A DNA stretch of 27,745 bases from a virus. The position numbers and the translations under genes were made by a program. Of the stretch, positions 6,762 through 16,588 are shown piece after piece. The stretch spans positions 1-27,745 of the IMG/VR virus record IMGVR_UViG_3300027881_000059; one strand, given 5' to 3'. The notes under the pieces were generated by a model. The model ran no database searches. It worked only from the letters and a program-made list of their open reading frames with translations, and had not been told where the DNA came from. The first letter of the stretch is position 1. Each line of letters begins with the position of its first letter.

Positions 6762-7303
6762 AACCGGCTATGGTGGCCGCCATCGACTTCGACGATACCT
6801 TGGTGTCGGAGAGCGATGGAAAGATGATCCCGGGCGCGAGGGAGGCCATGGCTTACCTCAAGGGGGCCGGGTGGAACATCATCATCTGGACTCACCACGG
6901 TGACCTTGAAGAAGTGAAGGAGACCCTGAATAAATTTAAGATCCCTTACGACGAGATTCGGGAGAAGATCTTTTTCGATGTCATGGTGGACGACAAGGCC
7001 ATCGGCTTCAAGGGGAACTGGGCCAACGTCGTGAACGAGATGGAGAATCAACGGGGAGGAAAGGCCAAGGAGGGAAAGGTGAGTGTCATGTCGGCGAAGA
7101 ACGAGAAGCCGATCGCCATCTTTTCAATTCAGGGCGGATCCGCTGTTGAAGAAACGGGTACAACGAACAAGGCCGTTTCGGTTATGATGGCCGAAGGAAT
7201 TGAAGCGGAAAATGGCAAGACAGTTTTTCCCGGAGACGGGGAACTTTTTCTGAAGGCGCTCTCGGACCTGAGAGGGACTTATCTCTGGGCCGAAGCGTAT
7301 TGA
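6734..7303 (+). CDS. HAD-superfamily hydrolase/phosphatase with extra C-terminal domain
   Basis: A 189-residue protein. HAD motif I is AIDFDDTLV (nucleophile D18, acid/base D20), motif II is IIWTHHG (T53), and the acidic motif IV region is VMVDDKAIGF (D86, D87). This is a compact HAD core of about 110 residues, as in small phosphatases with little cap. Residues 119-189 form a separate segment (MSAKNEKPIAIFSIQGGS...) of no recognised family. The ATG at codon 119 (7088) has AGGTGAG just upstream, so a separate small product is possible. ATG 6734 overlaps the kinase gene by 28 bases; ATG 6770 is an alternative. The substrate is unknown; a nucleotide, a phosphosugar or the kinase product are all possible. 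Confidence 0.78.
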   Translation: MAKARRKVVKPAMVAAIDFDDTLVSESDGKMIPGAREAMAYLKGAGWNIIIWTHHGDLEEVKETLNKFKIPYDEIREKIFFDVMVDDKAIGFKGNWANVVNEMENQRGGKAKEGKVSVMSAKNEKPIAIFSIQGGSAVEETGTTNKAVSVMMAEGIEAENGKTVFPGDGELFLKALSDLRGTYLWAEAY

Positions 7304-7316
7304 CGAGGAGGGTATC

Positions 7317-7562
7317 ATGCCCGCAGGCGGAGGAGACCCCAAGGTTATCGGCGACGGCCAGATCGTCAAGGTGCGTCCGGAGTTCACACGCGGCAATTGC
7401 GACGTCTGGGATCTGCGCGATGTCGTCGTGGCGCTCCTGGAGGAGCGAAACGATCTGCGTCAGGCCATCGTGGACGCGGCGGACTTTGCGGCGCTACAGG
7501 CCGCTGTCCCGCTCCTGCCGAGATGGATCCACATCATCGACTCCATCAACAACAGCCCGTAG
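7317..7562 (+). CDS. Small hypothetical protein
   Basis: An 81-residue protein. ATG 7317 is preceded by GACGAGGAGGGTATC, a very strong ribosome site, 13 bases after the HAD gene stop. The sequence has a short polar N-terminus (MPAGGGDPKVIGDGQIVKV) and then a mostly helical segment (LRDVVVALLEERNDLRQAIVDAADFAALQAAV) that could form a coiled coil. The end (LLPRWIHIIDSINNSP) is amphipathic. Located directly before the BppU-like gene, it may be an assembly partner of the fibre module. I do not recognise a family. Confidence 0.7.
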   Translation: MPAGGGDPKVIGDGQIVKVRPEFTRGNCDVWDLRDVVVALLEERNDLRQAIVDAADFAALQAAVPLLPRWIHIIDSINNSP

Positions 7563-7581
7563 CAGCCGGGGGGAGGTCGAG

Positions 7582-10698
<3,117 letters not shown>

Positions 10699-10705
10699 GT
10701 GAGAC

Positions 10706-11248
10706 ATGGCGACCTTTCAACAAAAGACGAAATACTACCTCTGGTGTAACGCCGAGGACCTCGCCCGATACACGCCCTTCCGGACGGATGCAGAGGGGGA
10801 GCCAACTATATGTCCCGTCTGCTCGTCCTCGAACATTGATGAAATCACAATCAAGAAGCAGATCAATAGGGGGATGGGGTCGGGCGAGAACGAGGCCGAG
10901 TGGTCTATGACCTCGACGACACCCGTCTCGCGGGCCAAGTGCTCGTACGCCGGGATGGCCATCGGCGAGAAGGTGAAGGTCGTCTGGTATTGCGAGCTCT
11001 TCAAGAACAATGTTGGCAACGCCCAGTGCAGGATCAAGGCGACCGGGGCCGTGACCGACGTTCTCATCGCCCAGAGGGACGAGATCGCCGGGGACACCTG
11101 GATTCCGTTCGGGGGCGAGTACGTCTTCGAGGCGGACACGGCGGAGGACATCGACTTCGACGTCATGTTTAACTCCGGGAGCAACGGCAAGCAGGTCTCG
11201 ATTCGAAGGGCGAGGATCTGGACCGAGGAACTCCCCGAAGGAACGTAA
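10706..11248 (+). CDS. Fibre-associated protein: Cys-containing N-terminus plus beta-sandwich domain
   Basis: A 180-residue protein, start ATG 10706 after AGGTGAG. The N-terminal part (YYLWCNAEDLARYTPF..., C14, then CPVC at 37-40) looks like a small zinc-binding knuckle. Residues about 60-180 form a beta-rich domain with the landmarks VVWYCELF, IDFDVMFNSGSNG and IRRARIW. The same landmarks occur in the next gene (FEWYFEL, HDLKIQWKRDSGSGN, IRRARLEI), so the two share a homologous domain, probably a jelly-roll or carbohydrate-binding-like module. Placed between the collagen-like gene and its paralogue, it is a likely fibre tip or accessory adhesin. No family name is certain. Confidence 0.7.
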   Translation: MATFQQKTKYYLWCNAEDLARYTPFRTDAEGEPTICPVCSSSNIDEITIKKQINRGMGSGENEAEWSMTSTTPVSRAKCSYAGMAIGEKVKVVWYCELFKNNVGNAQCRIKATGAVTDVLIAQRDEIAGDTWIPFGGEYVFEADTAEDIDFDVMFNSGSNGKQVSIRRARIWTEELPEGT

Positions 11249-11250
11249 AT

Positions 11251-11820
11251 ATGTCCACGACGTACGAGTACACGAAGACGAGCCTGCCGTACCTGGAGGC
11301 AATCGAGACAGGTGTTGATGCCTCCGCCATGACGGACAAGTCTTACGAGGATTCCTCGTGGGACGGAGGCAATGACAAGCTGTACGTCGTTTTCACGAAC
11401 GCGCTCTCCGGGGGCGACAAAACGATCCTGGATGGAATCATCAGCGGTCTACCAGCCAAACCCACCGGGAAGTCTTCATGGAACCAAGCAAGTGAAGCGA
11501 TTTCCGATACGACGAGCGGTGATTGGGAAACGAAAGTGTCGATGGAAACCGCTGATATACCGAATGGAGGGTGGAGATTCGAGTGGTACTTCGAACTCAC
11601 ATCTTCCCCGGGCACCATGTGCAAGGCCCGCGTGATCCTTGATGGTACGGTTATCGGCTGTGAGGCCGAGACGGACGGGGTGATAGAAAACGTGGGCGGC
11701 TTCGGTTATGTAAACCTCGATGACGGCGATCATGATCTGAAGATTCAGTGGAAACGGGACAGCGGGAGCGGCAACGCATGGATACGCCGGGCGAGGCTTG
11801 AAATCAAGAAGGTGTCATGA
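11251..11820 (+). CDS. Fibre-associated protein: LSGGDKTILDGI N-terminus plus beta-sandwich domain
   Basis: A 189-residue protein that starts 2 bases after the previous stop. Residues 1-70 (MSTTYEYT..., ASAMTDKS, VVFTNALSGGDKTILDGI) match the next gene. The FxxxLSxxDKxxLDxI motif is common in phage tail and fibre proteins as a helical pre-domain. Residues about 85-189 are the same beta domain as the gene at 10706. The architecture therefore combines the N-terminal module of gene 11817 with the C-terminal module of gene 10706. The stop overlaps the next start (ATGA), indicating translational coupling. A receptor-binding or fibre-accessory role is inferred from location and architecture. Confidence 0.7.
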   Translation: MSTTYEYTKTSLPYLEAIETGVDASAMTDKSYEDSSWDGGNDKLYVVFTNALSGGDKTILDGIISGLPAKPTGKSSWNQASEAISDTTSGDWETKVSMETADIPNGGWRFEWYFELTSSPGTMCKARVILDGTVIGCEAETDGVIENVGGFGYVNLDDGDHDLKIQWKRDSGSGNAWIRRARLEIKKVS

Positions 11821-12044
11821 GCACAGTTTATGAATATACGGTGGACTACCCCCCGGATCTGGCGTCCCTCGAAGGAAGTATCGCTGCATCGGCTATGACC
11901 GACAAGTCAGTGGAGCATTCGCGGTGGGACCAGGAAAACGGGAGCGGGACACTCTATATAGATTTCACAAACGCTTTAAGTGGTGGCGACAAGACAATCC
12001 TGGATGGCATAGCGGATGATGTGCCAGAGGAAGATCCGTGGTGA
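11817..12044 (+). CDS. Short stand-alone paralogue of the 11251 N-terminal domain
   Basis: A 75-residue protein that starts in the ATGA overlap with the previous gene. It aligns over nearly its full length with residues 1-66 of that gene: MST.YEYT, ASAMTDKS, FTNALSGGDKTILDGI are shared. Many synonymous codons differ between the two copies (for example GCGCTCTCC against GCTTTAAGT for ALS). This argues for an old duplication kept by selection, not a recent broken copy. It ends in an acidic DDVPEEDPW tail and lacks the beta domain. It may be an alternative or inhibitory assembly partner (speculative). Its last codons overlap the predicted promoter of the next operon. Confidence 0.65.
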   Translation: MSTVYEYTVDYPPDLASLEGSIAASAMTDKSVEHSRWDQENGSGTLYIDFTNALSGGDKTILDGIADDVPEEDPW

Positions 12045-12068
12045 CATTCCGCGTCATCCTCATATAAC
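12041..12068 (+). promoter_or_regulatory. Predicted sigma70-type promoter for the glycan cassette
   Basis: The -35 hexamer GTGACA (12041-12046, 5 of 6 matches to TTGACA) and -10 hexamer TATAAC (12063-12068, 5 of 6 to TATAAT) are separated by 16 bases. It lies in one of the few AT-rich patches and at a gene boundary. Transcription would start near 12075, leaving a leader of about 50 bases before ATG 12125. Confidence 0.5.
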
Positions 12069-12071
12069 AAG

Positions 12072-12123
12072 GGTGGCGTAGGTTGCGCCGCCGGGTAGAT
12101 TGCTGTACCGAGTGAGAGGTACA
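12072..12123 (+). promoter_or_regulatory. Two-hairpin leader; ribosome site held in the second hairpin
   Basis: Hairpin 1 is GGTGGCG (12072-12078) with CGCCGCC (12086-12092), seven pairs including one G-U and a 7-base loop. Hairpin 2 is TGTACC (12104-12109) with GGTACA (12118-12123), six perfect pairs, whose loop and 3' arm contain the Shine-Dalgarno GAGAGG. ATG 12125 follows one base later. This could gate translation of the glycosyltransferase gene. Confidence 0.45.
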
Positions 12124-12124
12124 C

Positions 12125-13969
12125 ATGAACAACATAATGCTCCACATCCATGGTGCCTGCGATAGAGGTGCCGTCCCCTTCCTGATCGCCGAGATGTCGA
12201 TCGCCTTTCCTCAGTTCTTCCACCATTCCCTCTACCTATCTGATGCCGAGGATGCGTCTGCCGTGCAGATGTTGAACGACTTTAAGATCAGGACGGGGTA
12301 TGGGGAAGTCTCAGAGGATCTGGTTTCCTCGATCGATCCCATGGTGATCGTGCTGTATGACGTAGGGGGTGATTCGGTTGATGATTCGCCCTGGCTGTGG
12401 CTCCGAAAGTGGCCGACGATTTCCATTCACTACAGTGCAGTGAGACCTACCGTCCCGTGCGACCTCCATGTCTTCGTCTCCGATAGGATGAGGGGGGCCT
12501 ACGACAATCTTGTGCAGTCCGGTTTCGTATCGAGATGGGAGAAGGTTCTCCTTGAGATGGGGCCGATGGAGGGGCCGTGGTATCGAAGGAAGATTGACGG
12601 GGCCAATGTCCTCGCTCTTCGAAACACGCTGTCCTTCTACCTCCTTGAGTCGCTAACAGGTGTACATCCTGAAAAGGATCTGACACCGAAGGTTGATAAG
12701 CCCGTTATCTCGTCTGTATGGGGCGATAGAAAACCCCTGATGAATAGGGGAGTCGTGGTTGGGTGTGGCATCCATCAGGAGTGGATGCTGAAGTGGTGGT
12801 GGGATAACTACAGGAGACACAACGACCTGCCCGTGCTGTTCGTCGACATGGGCGAGCGCGAGAAGGCCATGACGCTGGGGGCCCGTGAGTGGTGTGAATC
12901 CGTAGGCGAGGTGGCGACCTTGCGGCTTCCTCTTGATGGGTGGTTCCAGAAGCCTTTTGCGTTTGCTCAGACGATCTTCGAAGAGTCGCTCTGGATGGAT
13001 GTGGATTGCGAGGTACGGGGGAGGGTAGACGAGGTCTTTGATCATTGTAAGGCCGGTTTCGCCGCTGCCCAGGATCCTTATTACGTGTTCAGAGGGGTCA
13101 AGGGATGCTTCAACTCGGGGGTGATCGCTTTTAGGTTTGGGAGCGATGTTGTATCCGAATGGTGCGATATCATCACGAAGGAGAAGGAGCGCTACCGGGA
13201 CGACCAGCATGTCCTTCACTCCATCAAGCTGAAGGATCCGTCGAGAATCTCCGCCCTTCCGAGAAAGTTCAACTGGCTTCGGCTCGATGGTGACACCAAC
13301 CCCAGTGCCGTGTGTATTCATTGGACTGGTCCGAGGGGTAAAGAGATCGTCAAGGCGAAGATGGAAGGTCGCTATCTCAGGGAGCATTTCATCGAAGATC
13401 TCGCCAATACGTTTCGGTGGAAGAGAGGTCTTGAGATCGGGACATTGAAGGGCAGAACATTCCTCCATCTTCTTGAGAAATGCCCCACCCTTGAGCTGAC
13501 GACGGTGGACTTGTGGGAGCCCCAGCCGGATAACCCGGGCCCCGAGAAGTACACTCCCGCAGAAGGGGTTTACAAGTGGGATCATGAGGCGAACGAGGCT
13601 TATGTGAGGGAGAAGGCCAAGAAGTACGGGGAGAGGGCGATCATCAAGAAGGGGGACAGCAGGGAGGTTGTTCCCGATCTTCCGGGGGTGTACGACTTCG
13701 TCTTCCTGGACGGGGACCATGGGTCTGAGGCGGTCAAGGCCGACATTCTTAATGCGATTGTGAAGTTGCAGCCTAATGGCGTTCTGGTGGGACATGATAT
13801 CGATTGGCCGTCGGTGAGATCTGCGGTAGAGAAACTCTTTCCGGGCTTCATGGTTGGTCCGGACAACATCTGGCTCATTCCCCTTTCAATGATGGAACAC
13901 CTCGTGAACCAGAGAGGGCCTGTATGCCCTGTTGGGGACAAGGGAGTGGAAGGACCAACGGGTCTATGA
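12125..13969 (+). CDS. Glycosyltransferase-methyltransferase fusion
   Basis: A 614-residue, three-part protein. Residues 1 to about 190 resemble the N-terminal half of a GT-B glycosyltransferase (IDPMVIVLYDVGG, WPTISIHYSAVRP, DLHVFVSDRMRGA). Residues about 205-420 look like a GT-A domain with the DxD motif WMDVDCEV (D292, D294) and a CFNSGVIAFR acceptor-site-like motif (328-337). Residues about 430-585 are a class I SAM methyltransferase of the Methyltransf_24 type: GLEIGTLKGR (435-444), VDLWEP (461-466), FVFLDGDHG (525-533), GVLVGHDIDW (552-561). The last residues (GDKGVEGPTGL) form a Gly-X-Y stub. The likely role is to add and O-methylate a sugar on a virion or host glycan; substrates are unknown. 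The stop overlaps the next start (ATGA). Confidence 0.82.
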   Translation: MNNIMLHIHGACDRGAVPFLIAEMSIAFPQFFHHSLYLSDAEDASAVQMLNDFKIRTGYGEVSEDLVSSIDPMVIVLYDVGGDSVDDSPWLWLRKWPTISIHYSAVRPTVPCDLHVFVSDRMRGAYDNLVQSGFVSRWEKVLLEMGPMEGPWYRRKIDGANVLALRNTLSFYLLESLTGVHPEKDLTPKVDKPVISSVWGDRKPLMNRGVVVGCGIHQEWMLKWWWDNYRRHNDLPVLFVDMGEREKAMTLGAREWCESVGEVATLRLPLDGWFQKPFAFAQTIFEESLWMDVDCEVRGRVDEVFDHCKAGFAAAQDPYYVFRGVKGCFNSGVIAFRFGSDVVSEWCDIITKEKERYRDDQHVLHSIKLKDPSRISALPRKFNWLRLDGDTNPSAVCIHWTGPRGKEIVKAKMEGRYLREHFIEDLANTFRWKRGLEIGTLKGRTFLHLLEKCPTLELTTVDLWEPQPDNPGPEKYTPAEGVYKWDHEANEAYVREKAKKYGERAIIKKGDSREVVPDLPGVYDFVFLDGDHGSEAVKADILNAIVKLQPNGVLVGHDIDWPSVRSAVEKLFPGFMVGPDNIWLIPLSMMEHLVNQRGPVCPVGDKGVEGPTGL

Positions 13970-15117
13970 AATACACGAACAGAGACAACGAGGATTTCAG
14001 GGGGAAACGGATCCTCCTTGTGGGGCAGCCGCAAAAACCTCCGGTGACGACCATCCGTACTCCCATCGCATTGTTGGACTTGGCGCAGTACTACCGGAAG
14101 TACGCGTCGGCGACAGTGGATTGCGTGAGCATGACCCACCTCCCTGATGGGGAGTACGATTATGTGGGGTACTCCGTTCTCTGCGAGAACGAGGAGATCG
14201 AGGCCGAGGTGAGGTTCCTTTCGAGGATGTACCCATCGTCCCGCATCATCGTTGGGGGTAAGTGGGCCACCGACCCTGGGATACCAATAGAGGCACCCGA
14301 CAACGTCGCGTTCTTCAAGGGGCCAGGAGAACTCTTGGCGACGGACGAGATCGATTACGACGAATATCCGGGGTGGAATTCGGACGATCTATGCTCGCCG
14401 GGGTTCGGCATCGGACATCTCGGGATCATGACCACACGGGGATGCCCGTACAACTGTCACTTCTGTCACAACACCGAGAAGAAGGTCCAAAAGTTCAGCG
14501 TGGAGAGGACCGTCCACAACATCAAGATGGGTTTCGAGCGCCTGGGGGTTCCCGCTATTTTCTTCAACGACGATATCTTCACGAGCAATGCCGAGAGGAT
14601 GTACGAAATCATAAGTGCCTGCGCGGATGCAAAAGTTGACCTTAGGGGAAAGAGCAAGTTTTTCACCCATGTGAATTTCGTGAAGGATCCCGTCGTGGCG
14701 ATGATCCGGGTCTACCAACCGTGGCGGGTGGAGATTGGGATCGAGTCGGGGAACACGGATCAGCTGAAGCGGATGGGCAAGACGTTCACGGCGGAGAAGG
14801 CCTATGCAGCTGTGGAGCGTCTCCTGGAGAACGGGGTGCCGTTGAGCGTCCTGATCCTCATCGGATTTCCTGGCGAGACCGTGGAGAGCCTGGAGGATAC
14901 GTTGCGGTTCGTGGACAGATTCCGCAAGAGGATCGATTACATCGGGGTGAGCTACTACCAGCCGGTTCGGAACACCGTTGGGTGGGAGATGTGTAAGGTT
15001 CGGCTTGGGCGCGACCCCAAAGTCGGGACCAGGACTCACAATGTGACGTACGTTGATCCTGGCCTGACGGCGGAGACGTTGGTGAAGTACCATCACAGGA
15101 TCAGACACGGCGCGTGA
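13966..15117 (+). CDS. Radical SAM enzyme with Rossmann-like (B12-binding-like) N-terminus
   Basis: A 383-residue protein. ATG 13966 overlaps the previous TGA and follows GGAAGGA by about 10 bases; an in-frame upstream extension to 13804 would overlap the methyltransferase domain and is rejected. Residues about 12-130 form a Rossmann-like segment (KRILLVGQPQK, YDYVGYSVL, RIIVGGKWAT) as in B12-binding radical SAM enzymes, but the DxHxxG cobalamin motif is absent. The [4Fe-4S] motif is CPYNCHFC (C160, C164, C167), followed by AIFFNDDIFTSN, VEIGIESGN and LILIGFPGETVESLEDTL, the usual class B order. Placed between sugar-modifying genes, it could methylate or rearrange a sugar (inference). The stop overlaps the next start (GTGA). 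Confidence 0.85.
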   Translation: MKYTNRDNEDFRGKRILLVGQPQKPPVTTIRTPIALLDLAQYYRKYASATVDCVSMTHLPDGEYDYVGYSVLCENEEIEAEVRFLSRMYPSSRIIVGGKWATDPGIPIEAPDNVAFFKGPGELLATDEIDYDEYPGWNSDDLCSPGFGIGHLGIMTTRGCPYNCHFCHNTEKKVQKFSVERTVHNIKMGFERLGVPAIFFNDDIFTSNAERMYEIISACADAKVDLRGKSKFFTHVNFVKDPVVAMIRVYQPWRVEIGIESGNTDQLKRMGKTFTAEKAYAAVERLLENGVPLSVLILIGFPGETVESLEDTLRFVDRFRKRIDYIGVSYYQPVRNTVGWEMCKVRLGRDPKVGTRTHNVTYVDPGLTAETLVKYHHRIRHGA

Positions 15118-15887
15118 TTGGGGGGAGGATGTTTTACAGGTACGCGAAGAGGGACATCAGGCTGGCCATCGACCTCGACGGGCTATTCGATGGGCAGGAG
15201 TGCGTTGTGGCGGGGGGCGCTCCTTCGCTCAATGGATTTGCAGAGAAGGCAGCTGGTCATCGGGTTCCTATTCTGGCGATGAACAATGCCGCGACGGTGA
15301 TTCGCCCGACCCTGTGGGTTAGCGGGGACAAGCCGATCTGCTTCGATCCGAGTATTCTTATCGACCCTACAATCATGAAGTTTGCACTCATAAGTAGGCG
15401 TAAATTTGAGGTGGCGGGGAGGCCATGGCAGGAGCAGCCCAACACCTTCTTTTACGGCACGAAGGAGGGATTTAACGAGAGCAACTTGCTGAATCCGCAT
15501 AGAGATCTGGTGTGGTGGAAGAACACTTTTTTCATCAGCCTTCAGTTGGCCTACCGGCTCGGGTTTCGCGTGATATACTTAGTGGGGTGTGGGTTCGAGA
15601 TTTCTTCGGATTCGCAGTATGCATGGGATACAAAACTTAATGATCTTGAAATCGGACGCAACAGGCGCTTGTATGGGGATTCGGTGAGGAAACTAAAGAG
15701 CTTGCTTCCTCATTTCAAAGAGAAGGGCCTGAGCGTTATCAGTGCAACCCCAGGATCTTTAGCAAATGATTTCTTGCCGTATGTGGATGAGGACGAGGTC
15801 CTGCGGAGGTTTGACGGGAGGTACCCGGAGGTCAACACCGTGGTTCTTCCGCATAGCACAAATTCCAAGGTGAAAGAATCTAAATAG
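15114..15887 (+). CDS. MptE/DUF115-like protein (possible sugar or sialyl-type transferase)
   Basis: A 257-residue protein, taken to start at GTG 15114, which overlaps the previous TGA; ATG 15129 is in frame but sits too close to GGGGGAGG. Seen: VVAGGAPSLNGF (31-42), ILAMNNAATVIRPTLWVSGDKP (53-74) and LAYRLGFRVIYLVGCGFEIS (145-164). This order (glycine-rich nucleotide loop, N-N-A segment, P.lWVSGD, then GF..IYLvG..F) resembles the DUF115/MptE-like family that is linked to Maf flagellin glycosyltransferases and CST-type sialyltransferases, and is often found in phage sugar clusters. With the two preceding genes it forms a coupled three-gene cassette. The donor and acceptor are unknown. Confidence 0.75.
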   Translation: MIGGRMFYRYAKRDIRLAIDLDGLFDGQECVVAGGAPSLNGFAEKAAGHRVPILAMNNAATVIRPTLWVSGDKPICFDPSILIDPTIMKFALISRRKFEVAGRPWQEQPNTFFYGTKEGFNESNLLNPHRDLVWWKNTFFISLQLAYRLGFRVIYLVGCGFEISSDSQYAWDTKLNDLEIGRNRRLYGDSVRKLKSLLPHFKEKGLSVISATPGSLANDFLPYVDEDEVLRRFDGRYPEVNTVVLPHSTNSKVKESK

Positions 15888-15942
15888 GAACTTGTTACTA
15901 CTCCACCCAGCGGGTCAAGATGAATTGTTCGGAGAGGGAGGC

Positions 15943-16281
15943 ATGCCGACGAAGCAGGAGATTCTAATAGAGCTTCGGCGCATTCATCGCCTCTTTGACA
16001 CTTGGGTGGAGAAGCGGAATGGCGACGGAAGACGAGAAAGTTCTGGGGGAAATACACGATTCCCTGAGGCGGCTGGAGAAGGCCGTCCGGGAGGGAGGCC
16101 AATCGCCTTCAGGGTCACGGACCCCGCGCTCGACGGAGCAATTTCCGAAGGTCGAGCTGGAGATCATGCGGAAGATTCAGGAGCACAGGACGGCGTGCTC
16201 CGCCTCCATGAAGGAGGTGATCGGGGAAAAGGTGGAACCCCTCCTGGCGAAGATGAAGGAGATCGAGGTTCGGGTAGATGA
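15943..16281 (+). CDS. Possible small overlapping ORF with strong ribosome site
   Basis: ATG 15943 is preceded by GGAGAGGGAGGC, one of the best ribosome sites in the window. The first about 28 residues (MPTKQEILIELRRIHRLFDTWVEKRNG) form a plausible amphipathic helix and resemble the start of the next gene (MATEDEKVLGEIHDSLRRL). Beyond codon 26 the frame overlaps the well supported gene at 16019 in another phase and becomes Gly/Arg/Glu-rich, so the long overlap is doubtful. Options are a genuine short overlapping gene, or a frameshifted duplicate N-terminus of the next gene. Confidence 0.35.
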   Translation: MPTKQEILIELRRIHRLFDTWVEKRNGDGRRESSGGNTRFPEAAGEGRPGGRPIAFRVTDPALDGAISEGRAGDHAEDSGAQDGVLRLHEGGDRGKGGTPPGEDEGDRGSGR

Positions 16282-16582
16282 GATCAATAAGGAGCTGGGT
16301 GGGCGGATCAACGGGGTGAGGGATGAGGCGACCAAGACGGCGACCGGCACGGTCGTCACCCTGACCGACAAGGTCGACAACATCAACGACTCGCTGTTTG
16401 GGACGAGGGGGGATGCGGGCCTTGAGGATTCTGTCAGGGACCATCAGGGATGGATTGATCGATATGAGGAGAAGAAGGCCAAGACGGCTGCTTCCTCTAA
16501 ATTCAAACTTTCTACTCTCCTTCAGATCGCCGGAATTCTTGTGGCGATTGCCCTCGGGGTCATTGGAATCGTTTTGAGGTAA
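16019..16582 (+). CDS. Coiled-coil protein with C-terminal membrane anchor (XhlA-like architecture)
   Basis: A 187-residue protein. ATG 16019 has GTGGAGAAGCGGA upstream. Residues 1-30 form a charged helix. Residues about 45-150 contain heptad-like stretches (EPLLAKMKEIEVRVDEINKE, VVTLTDKVDNINDSLF). Residues about 163-187 (LSTLLQIAGILVAIALGVIGIVLR) are one hydrophobic membrane segment ending in a single arginine. A cytoplasmic coiled coil plus a C-terminal transmembrane helix is the layout of XhlA-type lysis accessory proteins, but XhlA is about half this size, so a membrane-anchored structural protein is equally possible. No endolysin is seen in the window. Confidence 0.72.
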   Translation: MATEDEKVLGEIHDSLRRLEKAVREGGQSPSGSRTPRSTEQFPKVELEIMRKIQEHRTACSASMKEVIGEKVEPLLAKMKEIEVRVDEINKELGGRINGVRDEATKTATGTVVTLTDKVDNINDSLFGTRGDAGLEDSVRDHQGWIDRYEEKKAKTAASSKFKLSTLLQIAGILVAIALGVIGIVLR

Positions 16583-16588
16583 AGGACC

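Noticed and set aside
11817-12044. Gene 11817 as a decayed fragment of gene 11251
   Set aside because: The copy keeps its start, frame, stop overlap and key motifs, while synonymous positions have diverged, which is more like a maintained short paralogue than a recent pseudogene.
13804-13965. Extended N-terminus of the radical SAM gene starting at 13804
   Set aside because: It would overlap the methyltransferase domain by about 160 bases and encodes a Gly/Arg/Cys-rich sequence. ATG 13966 in the ATGA overlap has a ribosome site and starts the Rossmann-like fold properly.
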